Assembly: GCA_963930645.1 (NCBI GenBank) | Contig: OZ005648.1 | Coordinates: forward strand, 5,842,131-5,906,130 | From: Salticus scenicus | Lineage: Eukaryota > Arthropoda > Arachnida > Araneae > Salticidae | Length of the DNA stretch: 64,000 nt | Direction of reading: 5' to 3' | Part shown: one piece after another, positions 46,500 to 56,829 of the stretch | Layout: every line of letters begins with the position of its first letter | How positions within the stretch are numbered: the first letter of the stretch is position 1 | The notes under the pieces: model-generated | The model's input: the letters and a program-made list of their open reading frames with translations, nothing else | Database searches by the model: none | What the model was told of the DNA's origin: nothing | Made by a program: the position numbers and the translations under genes

Positions 46500-46906
46500 C
46501 AATGAAGACTGCCGGCAGTAATATAATTTTTTATGTTTGCCACAGCTGGCCCACTGCAGGCTGCCAGCAATAACATAGAAAAATTATGTTTGCCACCAGG
46601 TAGTCCAACACTGGCCCACTAACAATTTCCAACCTAATGTCGGTTACCAACAGTGGCCCATTACCTATTTTCGTCATACTGCTAGCTGCCAGCAGCGATC
46701 CATTCACTGGCCCACTAACTTATTTTTAACTTACTGCAGGCTGCCAACAGTGGATCGATTGAATACGGCCTACTGACGGCCGGCGTAACATATTCCCTGC
46801 GGCACCGTAACTTTTGCCACCGACGGGCCAGCTGCAGCTACTGTTGGCAACCAGCACTTGGCCTCGTGTTGGCCGTCATCTGTGGGTTTGCTGGGTTGCC
46901 ACCCTC
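46500..46906. repeat. GGCC-rich dispersed repeat, copy 2
   Basis: Repeats short variants of CTGGCCCACT, CAGGCTGCCAGCA and CAACAGTGG, and ends GTGGGTTTGCTGGG, the inverse of the CCCAGCAAA start at 42831. Confidence 0.55.
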
Positions 46907-46907
46907 A

Positions 46908-47290
46908 CATAGACGAAAGATCTTCGCAAAATCTCTTTATACTATAGGTGTTGGATGCCTATGATCAACTCACACATCAGAAATCGCCTTTGTAAGATTA
47001 TTTAGAGCATAGTTATGCGTAGAAATACGTTTTTGCTACCCTTTCTCAAAATTTGGTCGGAAAGAATTACGCAAAATACCTTTACAGTATTTTTGGGTAC
47101 GCATAACCAATCAACGCATCAAAAAATTGCTTTCCTGATATAATTTGTCCTGATACAATTTGGAGAATAATTACCCTTGAAAACGTGTTTTTGCATCCAC
47201 CCCACACTTAATGAGGAAGGAGAGGCGAAGGATTTCTCAAAATTCCTTTATAGTATGTGTTAGCTACGCATAATCAACTCATACGTTTAA
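46908..47290. repeat. Family S tandem units, about 150 bp
   Basis: Two and a half diverged units with TCAACTCACACATCAGAAATC, AAATACGTTTTTGC and GCAAAATACCTTTACAGTAT phrases. Related material occurs at 42545 and in 48120-48230. Confidence 0.65.
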
Positions 47291-47340
47291 AAAAAAATAA
47301 GTGCAATACAAAAAGAATTTTTTATATACCGTGTTTTAAA

Positions 47341-48110
47341 ATTTTCTGTTGAATCACATAAATGCTATTGAAGGCAGCGAGAACCCGAAACAATTGGCTA
47401 AAAGTAATTTAGAAATGCATCGTCACTGTGTTCTGAGCTATTCTGAAAATTTCATAAGTCTAGGTAGTCGGGAAGATTGATGATCGGGACGAGTATATGA
47501 TTGATGAATCATATAAACGCTACTGAAGACAGCGAGGACCCGAAACAATTGGCTAAAAGTATTAAAAAATGCATTGTTATTGTGTTTCGAGCTATTCTAA
47601 AAGTTTCAAATGTCTAGCTAGTCGAGAAGTTAGTTAAATAAATTTTCTGTTGAATCATGTGAACGCTACCGAAGGCAGCGGGGACCCGAAACAGTTTGCT
47701 AAAAATATTTAAAAAATGCATTGTCACCATGTTTTGAGCTATTCTGAAAGTTTTAAATGTCTAGCTAGTCGGGAAAAAAAGTTAAATAAATTTTCTGTTG
47801 AACCATATAAACGCTGCCGAAGGCAGCAGTGACACGAAACAATTGGCTAAAAATATTTTTAAAATCCATTGTTACCGTCTTCTGAGCTTTTCTGAAAGTT
47901 TCAAATGTCTAGCTAGTCGAAAAGTCAGTTAAAAATCGATTGCAAGATTTGTACTGATAATGCTGCCGAAGGCTGCAGCGACCCGAAGCAGTTGGCTAAA
48001 AATATTTAAAAAATGCATTTTCATCGTGTTCTGAACTATTCTGAAAGTTTCAAATGTCTAGGTAGTCGGGAAGTTAGTTAAAAATCAATTGTAAGATTTG
48101 TACTGGACAA
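47341..48110. repeat. Five tandem units of about 155 bp
   Basis: Each unit has AACGCT-CC/AC-GAAGGCAGC, GACCCGAAACAATTGGCTAA (or a close variant), AAATGCATTGT and TCAAATGTCTAGCTAGTCG. The last two units end ATTGTAAGATTTGTACTG-like. An inverted single copy lies near 7225-7325. Satellite-like and non-coding. Confidence 0.82.
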
Positions 48111-48480
48111 ATAAACAAGAACACGCGTTAATAAAAAGCATGGTAAAATCAATCTTACTGCGATAATTTGGAACAAAGTCACTCTTAAAAACGAGATTAT
48201 TACCCCTCCCCTGCTACTTACCCTCTGCTTTAAGTAAAGATATTTTTGAGAACGGATAAAATTTTGAAAACTTTTCTTAAAAGCAAAGAATTTTTAAATT
48301 ATTTCACATATGAATTTGTTTTATTCGTAATATTTTGAATTTTACCATTTAATGTTTTGTGTTTTAAACCCTAAGAATGGATTTGTGTTCTAAATATGTT
48401 CCAAAGATATTCTGTTTCAATAATATTCTGTTAATTTTGAAAAAACGCAATTAAAATCAAACTATTGAGCAAATTGTTGC
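48111..48480. repeat. Family S remnant and unassigned sequence
   Basis: Sequence to about 48230 resembles family S (CACTCTTAAAAACGAGATTA). The remainder is unassigned. Confidence 0.4.
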
Positions 48481-48932
48481 GTTTTATTTACATGACGACC
48501 ACTGGTGCAATCACCTGACGACTACTGGTGAAACGCAGTTTTCAAGTGACGAGCACTGGTGCATTTTTATAGGTTTAATTTTAATTTTTTTTTTTTTTTT
48601 AAATTGGCTTAACGTATTGAAAAAATGAAAGTGTCTAACAACAACTAGAAGAATCAGTGTATAAAATAGACCAAAGTATAATATTGATACATAAATTCCA
48701 CATGAATGCCACGCGAAAAAAACAAAAATCTTAAAAATAAGGCTTTAAGAGTGACGAGCACTGGTGTTGTTACCTTAAATTTTAAATAAATTTTCTGTAA
48801 TTACTTAAAATAATGTAATTTGTTTTTAGTTTTACATCCTATTTTACACTGTCAGCCACCAGCGGTTGACGCGGCCTAAACAGAAAGTTCAGTGTCAGCC
48901 ACCGATGGCTGACATGGCACTCAACGTGTTAA
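48481..48932. mobile_element. Possible piggyBac-like element end with ACTGGTG motifs
   Basis: The right end CTCAACGTGTTAA with an inward hairpin pair of TGTCAGCCACC motifs (48850-48915) resembles piggyBac-type ends beginning CACGTTGAG after TTAA (48929-48932). Upstream, TGACGA-N2-ACTGGTG recurs near 48495, 48518, 48547 and 48751. No left terminus was identified. Confidence 0.4.
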
Positions 48933-48954
48933 TATAACATGAACCTAATAAGAC

Positions 48955-49190
48955 GAGGTTACACTTGCTCCGAATCACGGGGCAAATGTAACCACAAAAC
49001 AAAAATAAATTTAACCTTTTTTTTATTTATTCAAATGGCGTATTGTTAATTTGTAGAAACATATACTTTAAAGGCCGGTTAATTATAGTTCATGATTCAT
49101 TTCCAGAAGTGTCAATATAATAACAACTAAACAAAATGAGGTCAATGTCGAACTATGCCAAAACTTTACTACACTTCTCTCTATTGCATA
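48955..49190 (+). repeat. Dispersed repeat T, copy 1
   Basis: Contains AAATGGCGTATTGTTAA and ATAGTTCATGATTCATTTCC. The inverse occurs at 60990-61200 with the same order of phrases, and both copies have a GGTTACA...CTTGCTCC-type stretch on the outer side. Confidence 0.6.
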
Positions 49191-49867
49191 TTTTATATTG
49201 ACAAGAGTTCTCTCTAAAACTTGGGGAACAATATTATTACGTTTCATTTTAATAAATATCTTAAACAAAACAATTCATTCCGATATTCGGTAAGTATATG
49301 CCACTAAAGAAGACAAAATTTAAGGGAGGAAGAATCAAGAAATGACGTTTCCAGATTTCGTAACTGACAATATGGTTAAAGAGGCCTAGTTATGTATAGT
49401 TTAATGAAAATCCTTCGAGTATCAATGGTTTACTTTTGTTCTCTTTGCCGAAAATTAGAGGTGAAAAAAGCTGTTCAGCCATTTTTAAAGGAACGCACTT
49501 GAGAGGCCTGAAATTGAGCTGTTTTTACAGAATACCTATCAATTTTCCTGAACTAACCAACTATATTATTCGAAAAGTCATCTAACAGAGTGTTTATACA
49601 ACTTTGAAGAAAATTGATAGAGCCGTTTTTGAGATACGGACTTACGGTCCCACTACCGTTTTCCGCTATCCCATTTCCAATTTTTCAATTTTCACTAAAA
49701 TTTGGAAAATCGATCTATACACCACACCTGTCTCAATTCTGAGGTTTCGTAGTTCTATTTTTGTTAGTTTCGGAGATAGGATACCCAGAATATTCTGCAA
49801 AAATATACACATACAGTGGCGTATCCAGGATTTTTCCAAGGGGGAGGGTTCGTCCTTCCGAATTTTT

Positions 49868-49953
49868 AATTAAGTTTAATTAGGTTTAATTAAGTTTATT
49901 TAAGTTTAATTAGGTTTAATTAAGTTTAATTAAGTTTATTTTTAATTAAGTTT
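49868..49953. repeat. 10-bp minisatellite (AATTAAGTTT)n
   Basis: About eight copies of AATTAAGTTT with AATTAGGTTT and ATTTAAGTTT variants, inside the hAT-like element. Confidence 0.85.
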
Positions 49954-50249
49954 AACAATCTTTTAAAATATCATAATTACTTGCCGAAAATAAGAGTAAG
50001 AAAATGAAAAATAGTAAAACAAACTCACCAATTAGAAGATCAAACTAAAAAATCTTTAATTAGCGACGAATAACTTAGAGCCTGTACAAACTGCTACACA
50101 AAACATAAAATTCAATAAATAGTTACGCAAAATATTTCATTGATTTTTCTTGATAAAACATAAAAACACAGCACATTACACGTTAAAATTCAAGTCAAGA
50201 GACTTAGTTTAAAAGTTTACAGCATACAAGTTAAAAGGAAGAACAACAC

Positions 50250-50289
50250 GACGTTTCGTCCAAGCATAGTTACTTGTGGACATCCTCAG
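50250..50289 (-). ncRNA. Hammerhead-like ribozyme core (left arm)
   Basis: Mirror copy of 51652-51691. On the minus strand it reads CTGAGGA, a GTCC...GGAC stem, GAAAC and GTC, the order of hammerhead core boxes. See the right-arm entry. Confidence 0.4.
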
Positions 50290-50887
50290 GTCTAGTTCGC
50301 TTACTGCCAGCGTCTTGATCTTTTAATATATCTAGAATGGGTTGCCATACTCTCGCCAATTCCTTAGAATGTACATAATTGATGGCGCGTTTATCGTATT
50401 TTATTATCTCTATTTTTTCTTGAATTTCAAGTTTAATCAGATTGGAGGGGGTTGCTATTATTTCAGCTTGATTCCATAAAGGTTTTGCATTTTTATTTTC
50501 TAGTATGTAATCTTTAAGAGCTGTATTTCCGTACGGGGATCGTAAAGAATATTGATGTTCGGAAATGCGTTTTTTTAAACTTCTTTTTGTTTTTCCTATG
50601 TAATAAACAGTGTCATTTTCAATTTCGATCGGTATTTTATACACGCCTTTTTGAGGAGGGTTAATTCGATGTTTAATTTTTAACAAGCTTTGTAATTTTT
50701 GTGTTTTAAATGCTAAATTATAATCGTAATTCTTTAATATATTTCTGATTGGGATAAATTGTTTATGAAAATCTATTGACCCGATGTATTTATAGTTGTC
50801 TTTTTTAATTCTAGTTTGATTTGAGGTAATTTTAACTTGATTATGAATTTTATTGAAAACTGATAATTTATAACCACTTTCAAGCAT
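50270..50887 (-). CDS. Penelope-like GIY-YIG endonuclease fragment (left)
   Basis: The 205-residue frame is identical in translation to the one at 51054-51671. It covers the linker after the reverse transcriptase and the GIY-YIG nuclease: GVYKI at 81-85, YYIGKTKRSL at 95-104, KKRISEH at 105-111, an E-rich helix (EIQEKIEII) near 154-162 and a C-terminal VWQPIL block. These are the hallmarks and order of the Penelope-like C-terminus. The usual Cys residues just before the YIG motif are not present. The Met at 1 is an accident of 5' truncation rather than a true start, so it is probably not expressed as a functional protein. Confidence 0.85.
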   Translation of the reverse strand: MLESGYKLSVFNKIHNQVKITSNQTRIKKDNYKYIGSIDFHKQFIPIRNILKNYDYNLAFKTQKLQSLLKIKHRINPPQKGVYKIPIEIENDTVYYIGKTKRSLKKRISEHQYSLRSPYGNTALKDYILENKNAKPLWNQAEIIATPSNLIKLEIQEKIEIIKYDKRAINYVHSKELARVWQPILDILKDQDAGSKRTRPEDVHK

Positions 50888-50934
50888 AGTGCGTTTGATG
50901 TATTTTAAATCTTTTTGAATAAGAAATTGAAAAC

Positions 50935-51006
50935 TATTATGTGTGTAAGTGTTTTAAATGCTAAATTATAATCGTAATTCTTTAATATATTTCTGATTGG
51001 GATAAA
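50935..51006. repeat. Spacer with a third partial Penelope copy
   Basis: Positions 50949-51006 repeat 50701-50758 exactly (58 bp), in the same orientation as the left arm. Only 14 bp of the spacer are not Penelope-derived. Confidence 0.85.
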
Positions 51007-51053
51007 GTTTTCAATTTCTTATTCAAAAAGATTTAAAATACATCAAACGCACT

Positions 51054-51671
51054 ATGCTTGAAAGTGGTTATAAATTATCAGTTTTCAATAAAATTCATAA
51101 TCAAGTTAAAATTACCTCAAATCAAACTAGAATTAAAAAAGACAACTATAAATACATCGGGTCAATAGATTTTCATAAACAATTTATCCCAATCAGAAAT
51201 ATATTAAAGAATTACGATTATAATTTAGCATTTAAAACACAAAAATTACAAAGCTTGTTAAAAATTAAACATCGAATTAACCCTCCTCAAAAAGGCGTGT
51301 ATAAAATACCGATCGAAATTGAAAATGACACTGTTTATTACATAGGAAAAACAAAAAGAAGTTTAAAAAAACGCATTTCCGAACATCAATATTCTTTACG
51401 ATCCCCGTACGGAAATACAGCTCTTAAAGATTACATACTAGAAAATAAAAATGCAAAACCTTTATGGAATCAAGCTGAAATAATAGCAACCCCCTCCAAT
51501 CTGATTAAACTTGAAATTCAAGAAAAAATAGAGATAATAAAATACGATAAACGCGCCATCAATTATGTACATTCTAAGGAATTGGCGAGAGTATGGCAAC
51601 CCATTCTAGATATATTAAAAGATCAAGACGCTGGCAGTAAGCGAACTAGACCTGAGGATGTCCACAAGTAA
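51054..51671 (+). CDS. Penelope-like GIY-YIG endonuclease fragment (right)
   Basis: A 205-residue frame identical to the mirrored one at 50270-50887. It has the inter-domain segment (residues 1-78), the GIY-YIG nuclease (about 80-165) with YYIGKT and the Arg-bearing KKRISEH helix, and the C-terminal WQPIL block before a Lys/Arg/Asp-rich tail. The reverse transcriptase part of the parent protein is absent. The stop codon TAA lies within a hammerhead-like motif. Identity of the two arms suggests they arose together or have been kept alike by conversion. Confidence 0.85.
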   Translation: MLESGYKLSVFNKIHNQVKITSNQTRIKKDNYKYIGSIDFHKQFIPIRNILKNYDYNLAFKTQKLQSLLKIKHRINPPQKGVYKIPIEIENDTVYYIGKTKRSLKKRISEHQYSLRSPYGNTALKDYILENKNAKPLWNQAEIIATPSNLIKLEIQEKIEIIKYDKRAINYVHSKELARVWQPILDILKDQDAGSKRTRPEDVHK

Positions 51672-51691
51672 CTATGCTTGGACGAAACGTC
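51652..51691 (+). ncRNA. Hammerhead-like ribozyme core at the Penelope 3' end
   Basis: The sequence has CTGAGGA (consensus CUGANGA), then a stem GTCC/GGAC closing a 16-nt loop, then GAAAC and GTC. Penelope-like elements are known to carry hammerhead ribozymes, so the position fits. Helix III would be minimal, and cleavage ability is unknown. Confidence 0.45.
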
Positions 51692-52803
51692 GTGTTGTTC
51701 TTCCTTTTAACTTGTATGCTGTAAACTTTTAAACTAAGTCTCTTGACTTGAATTTTAACGTGTAATGTGCTGTGTTTTTATGTTTTATCAATTTGATCTA
51801 TACACGTGTTGAAAACAATTACTCATCCAATATGATTTTTCTTATTTACAGAGCGAAGTCTAATCGACGAGAAGTTTTCGCTAGTTCATTTAAAATGTCT
51901 TCTACTATTGGGGTATTGTTTGGGTCACTCCTTCAAGGTCACTACTTCAATGGTCACCCTTTCCCCATATGGTCGACCCCTCTTGTCCTTGAGTATGAAC
52001 TCGTAAAGGCCGGTTTCCACTAGAGTTGGAGCTTCCAGGTCCAAAAAAACCATTAATCACGCTCCGCACTCAAAGAGCCAAATGTCTTGTCATCAGTTGT
52101 AACCTTTTTTTATCAGATTGCGCAGTTTCTTCAAAGGAAAGTATGCAAAATTGACAAAGATATCTGCCTCTGGCCCATCAATTATCTCAGCTGGGGGTTA
52201 GAACCAGGGTCTTCCAACGCCATTCGAGGGTTTTGAGCCCGGCTGACCACATCAAAGGATTCTGAATAGAAGCCGTCGAAAAAGCCGTAGTGGGAACCGG
52301 ACTTAAAGGTGAAATCCTTTTAGAGAATTGTTTTCAGGGGAACATGTTTCGCGCCACGCAAATGAAGTGGTTTAGTTATTTTCATGAGTTTTTATCGCAG
52401 AGTAATGAAAAAAAAAGTTAGTCATAATTTTAAACCACTTCGTAGAAAAAAACATTCTACGCTTGCCATACATTTTTTCCGCCTGAAATGTGAAAAAAAA
52501 ATGTAAGGAACAGCCTAATTTTTCTTATCATACATTTTGTCAAGGGGGGGGGGTTAAACCCCCAAACCACCCCCTTGCATACGCCACTGTACACATACAT
52601 ACACACATACTGACCAACTGTTAGAAACTACTTTTCTGGACTCAGGAAGCCTTAAAACGTGTAAATCAGGTGAAAACTAGATATCGAATTTTCGAACCGA
52701 ATACAATACTTTCATTACCTACAGTAATAGGGTAATGGAAGTAAAAATTTCTTGGTGATGTAATCATATTTCCTTGTTTACCGATAATAATAAAATTGAT
52801 TAA

Positions 52804-52886
52804 CGCATTCGATGCCGATCTCGCGCCAGCGCGGGATATAAAGTGTCGTTTCAAATGTCAGTCTGGTGAGATCAGCAACGAATGTG
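52804..52886. mobile_element. 83-bp TTAA-flanked MITE (piggyBac-like)
   Basis: TTAA at 52800-52803 and 52887-52890 flank inverted ends CGCATTCGATGCCGATCTC and CACATTCGTTGCTGATCTC. The centre has a GCGCCAGCGCG palindrome. Confidence 0.7.
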
Positions 52887-52890
52887 TTAA

Positions 52891-54174
52891 TAAGTAAAAC
52901 AAAATAAAATGAAATTTGATAAATTAATAAAATTGCTGTGTGTGTACTAAAAACTTAATAAATAAATAAATAATATTACTGTACACTTAAACTTTCTTTT
53001 AATTAACAGCGATAAAATATTCATCGAACAATTTTTGCATTTGAAAACCTTATTTTAACACATATGTTTTATATTAAAATTAAAAGAGATACTAGTGTGA
53101 ATTATATCGAAATATATCGAGAATTACTACATGTATATTTATATTTTTATTAATCATTACATATATATTTTACACTACTCGGGGGACGAGACGCTGGAGG
53201 CGAAATTTCCGAAATCCACTGCTCGGGTTCGAAATTTCCCGGAGGTGAGATGCTGGAGGCGAAATTTCCACAAACCCCTCATGACACGACTTCTGGAAAA
53301 TTTCTTCATATCTTCACCGATCATGACCCCTAGAACCCAAAACCACCCTTCGTTCAAAAGTGTATGTATATATATATATATATGTGTGTGTGTGTATATA
53401 TATAACGCTTTTTCCCATGTTAAATTGTGAACACTATAGCTGGAGTAATTTTTATTTAAATTTAACCAGCTCGGGATATGTTGTCAGGACAGTAAAAATC
53501 TCGGTCGAGTTCGTAGATGGGGTAGCCATCTCAAAGGGGTTGAAATTTTCACTTTCCCATAATTTCTTTAATATTGAAAATAGGAAAAAACTTCAAATCA
53601 GGCGAATTGCCGCCTTACCCTAAAGAACAATTTTTGTATTTAAACTTTTTCGATAGCTTCAACTGCTTAAAAATTACAAGCTAAAAAATGATTTTTCGTT
53701 AATTGTGATGAAGCCGACTTTTTCTGTAGCTTTAATTGCTTAAATTTATAATCTGATCCTTACGTCACGTGCAAACGATAATAAAAAAGATCACTGAAAA
53801 AAAAAAAAAATCGCTTTAATTAATCATTTTAAAATATACAATTAAAATAATACGTTAGTCTTAATAAAAATATCGTTTGTGGTGAATAGTTTAGGACGCC
53901 GGTTTAGGCAAGAATTTAAAATTTACGATTTAAATTGAGAGTAATACGTTACAGCTCCCTTTGACTTTTTATCCTGTGGAAACAAGATATTGATCTGTGA
54001 AAAGATATGAGGATTTCGCGTTATAATTGCAAGTTGAAATTGTAATTCCATACAACGTAAAGGAATCTACTTTTGCCTTTAAGCTTGCCGAAAAAGATTT
54101 TTTTTTTTTCCATTTTGTGCAAAAAGCTCCAGTATCGACCAAAAAGTACTCATGGGAATTTTGTTAGATCCATC
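52891..54174. other. Unassigned, with a short GC-rich duplication
   Basis: At 53174-53275 a GC-rich stretch repeats GCTGGAGGCGAAATTTCC twice within about 60 bp. TA/TG microsatellites lie at 53366-53403. No element ends or exons could be supported. Confidence 0.45.
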
Positions 54175-54182
54175 TACCGAAT

Positions 54183-56409
54183 AGAGATGGGCGTTATTTC
54201 ACGTAACATAATAAGTAATATTATTATTGCATTGTAGCCTATTAGCACGGTAATATATTACTAAAAATATCCTATTAAAAAAATAATATTTTCAACTTTA
54301 TCTCTGCACGCGAAATAGACGAGGAATTTCTGGCGACAAAACTGATATGATACACCATCATACAAGTAAAAAGCTTGAATTATTTCTTTTATATATGAAT
54401 TTATAAAATACAAAAATAATATTATCAAAACCGGCTACTATCGAAATCCAAATCATACGAAAACTAGTAGTCCAAATCGCGTCATACGGGTAACAAAAAA
54501 GTACCGAGTAAAGAATAAAACACCCATCTTTTCGCATCTAACAATCCCCGCACCCCGCATGTTAAATACAGCATCATACACATACGGATAACGAAGAAGT
54601 AACAATCCCGCCCAAATGTCCTAACTTCGCTCTGCGGCATGTGGACGATAAGATCCATGCGATTCAGGATACAGTAATGGAATTCGCAAGTAACGAGAAA
54701 CGAGACAAATTCCAAATTACCGATTCGTTACCTCAAGTCTGAAAGAATAATTGTATCTCTGTAACGAAGTACATGCGGTTTGATACAGCTGTGCTTACTG
54801 AGTGATATTCTCAGTCAGTAATCTCTTTCCATATTCATAAAATTATCGTTAAAAAAATAATACAGCTGGGCTCTCGAATATTTTCTAGAATATATTACGG
54901 AATATTCATTGTAAAATATATTAATCAAAATAATTTTAATAAGCAAGATAGTTTCAACATCTACACTGTAAAAAAATAACTATTACCAGCTGCAAGAAAC
55001 TGTGATTGGAGAAAATAATTATTTTCTCCAATCACAGAGAGTTTCTTGCAGCTGGTAATAGTTATTTTTTACAGTGTAGGACAAATAACATCGTGCTTAT
55101 ATTAAACACCCTTGATATTAACTTAGAAATGATTTTATTTGGTGTTCATTATTTTTCATAGGATAATAAAATCGTTTGGGTATAGAGATACTTTGATACC
55201 ACGGTTTAACGAAATATTGTTGTCAGGATGTTAATTTAAGCAGCTAGCATGAGATAGGTAAGGGGTGATTATTAGATGTTGATTATTATTTCGTCATTAA
55301 GGTAAGGAATGGGATTACACTTGCTAGGTTTGGATTCGCTTGCGTACTGGAAACAGATATTTCGGGAGTGTGATAAAGGAAGGGAAGTGAGTGTTTGTTT
55401 ATATTTTAATTGCTTATAGCAGATGGAATTGAAAATGCATAATCGCATATAGCATAGGGATAGCGTTCGGGCGCATTTATTTATTGTGGTTTTATCAAGA
55501 ATATTGTTTGAGTTTAAGAATAATTTGAGAAGAAAATTGAATATTTATTTATTTATTTATTTTTACTGTTTAGCTTTTCTTTAATTTTTTTTTTTTAATC
55601 TAATTTTTTCTTGAGGCTATTTTTTAAGATTTAAAATGAGTAAAGGTGTTAAGAATAATTAGTTATGCTTTTATGTTAAAATTGTCTGAGAAAATACATC
55701 ATTTTATGCAATTTTTGCAAGCAAAATTTATATTTTTAAAAACGTGTTTCTAATTTTAAAAAAACATATTCAAAGTGACTGTTTGCTAAGTATGAATGAA
55801 AAACACGAACTTTCTTGTCAATCTGGAAAGTTCAAGTTCTTCGGAAAATCAAAAGAAACAGTCACTCGGTAGTTTAAAATTTGGGATGCCTTAAAGATGT
55901 TTCTTAAAAAAAAAATTATTATTATTTAATTAATTCTTAATTACATATATGGCTTATAATATAAGAATTCTTTTTTTTTTTTTTCAGGAAACGGCTTTCA
56001 TGTACGTGTTTTTTAGTATTATTTGAAATATTCTGTTTTCGTGTTTTAAGGAATTGCTTTAATGAACCTTAAGTATACACGATTGGGACGAACGTTTGTG
56101 TAAAATTTTAACTCTACCACTATTTCATATAAGCGTTTTTTTTTTTTTTTTTTTTATTGAAGAAATTCTAGTGTTAAATAAAGTGAAGATTACTATTCGA
56201 AAGCATTGGGACTTAAAAACATGAACCGCATCCACTATGCAGGGCACATGTATATATTGTATATCATCCCGAAAGGATTAGAAAGACATTAGCCATATAT
56301 AAACTAAAAAGTAAAGGTTATGAAAATAATATGTTGCAAAAACCTATTACCAAAGATAGTATGGAACGAAGTAACCTATTACTGAAAAGTAACTATCTAT
56401 CCCATCTCT
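54183..56409. mobile_element. hAT-like element with AGAGATGGG ends
   Basis: The 2227-bp segment starts AGAGATGGG and ends with its inverse CCCATCTCT. The flanks TACCGAAT (54175-54182) and TACCGAAA (56410-56417) agree at seven of eight positions, as expected for an aged hAT duplication. The subterminal GTAAC / GTTAC-type repeats also fit. No transposase frame is recognised. A palindromic MITE sits inside at 54964. Confidence 0.65.
54964..55076. mobile_element. Near-perfect palindromic MITE, 113 bp
   Basis: The arms CACTGTAAAAAAATAACT... and the inverse meet at AAATAATTATTT. TA flanks lie at 54962-54963 and 55077-55078, fitting a Tc1/mariner-type target. The arms differ only at a few positions near TGTGATTGG. 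Confidence 0.8.
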
Positions 56410-56417
56410 TACCGAAA

Positions 56418-56829
56418 GTTATTCGTTTTCACTTTTAAAAAATCTTGCTGTGAATCACTGTCTTTAGAAATTTGAGGTTAAGCGAACCTTGCGAAATGAA
56501 TAACCCGATTTCCCTGAACCATACCAAGGAAATTCCACTGAACTACAATGTTTAACCGCTGCTCAACTAGGATTATTTTGCTTAGCGAGAAATTATTTGT
56601 TTCGGTAGCTTTCTCTCCCTCTCTCTCTCTCACTCTTTCCCATACAGAATTTATCTTGTTCATTAGTATTTTTCAAAGCAACTAAAATGAACATTAATCA
56701 GTTTACACTACATTTTTTTTATGGTTATTTATAAATTTCAAATAAATATTACCTGGCTTTTTAAAAAATAAATGATATTATATACATTTAAAAAATTCTA
56801 TCATACATTTAAAAATTAATCTGTACATA
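56418..56829. other. No gene recognised
   Basis: AT-rich sequence with a short CT run near 56614-56640. Nothing assignable. Confidence 0.45.

Larger units (their letters stand above)
50150..50934 (-). mobile_element. Penelope-like element, 3' fragment (left inverted arm)
   Basis: The 785-bp arm contains the last part of a Penelope-like retroelement on the minus strand. It is mirrored by 51007-51791, and the arms look identical by eye. The reverse transcriptase is missing because of 5' truncation. A 72-bp spacer separates the arms. Confidence 0.85.
51007..51791 (+). mobile_element. Penelope-like element, 3' fragment (right inverted arm)
   Basis: Plus-strand arm of 785 bp, the mirror of 50150-50934. 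After the stop codon it has about 120 bp of 3' sequence ending TGTTTTATCAA. Flanks beyond the arm ends differ (GATTTTTC on the left, TTGATCTA on the right), and no clear target duplication is seen. Confidence 0.85.
49814..52589. mobile_element. hAT-like element, TACACATA target duplication
   Basis: Ends CAGTGGCGTATCCAGG and CAGTGGCGTATGCAAG (right end read inward) are inverted. They are flanked by an exact 8-bp direct repeat TACACATA at 49806-49813 and 52590-52597. Of the 2776 bp, 1.64 kb is the Penelope-like insertion. The remaining interior has a 10-bp minisatellite and no full transposase. A minus-strand segment near 51840-51905 could encode TPIVEDILNELAKTSRRLDF, whose origin is unknown. 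Confidence 0.85.
49460..52742 (-). mobile_element. Family X HINE-like element (X7), split by a hAT-like element
   Basis: X text (AAAGGAACGCACTTGAGAGG, TTTTGAGATACGGACTTACG) runs to 49813 and resumes at 52590 (CTGACCAACTG, CCTTAAAACGTGTAAATCAG). It ends at the A end, where the tag hairpin is decayed (TTCATTACCTACAGTAATAG). The B end is missing. Removing 49814-52589 and one 8-bp duplication rejoins continuous X sequence. Confidence 0.72.

Noticed and set aside
50270..51671. Treating the two 205-residue frames as host genes
   Set aside because: They are mirror copies with Penelope-like GIY-YIG motifs and lie inside nested mobile elements.
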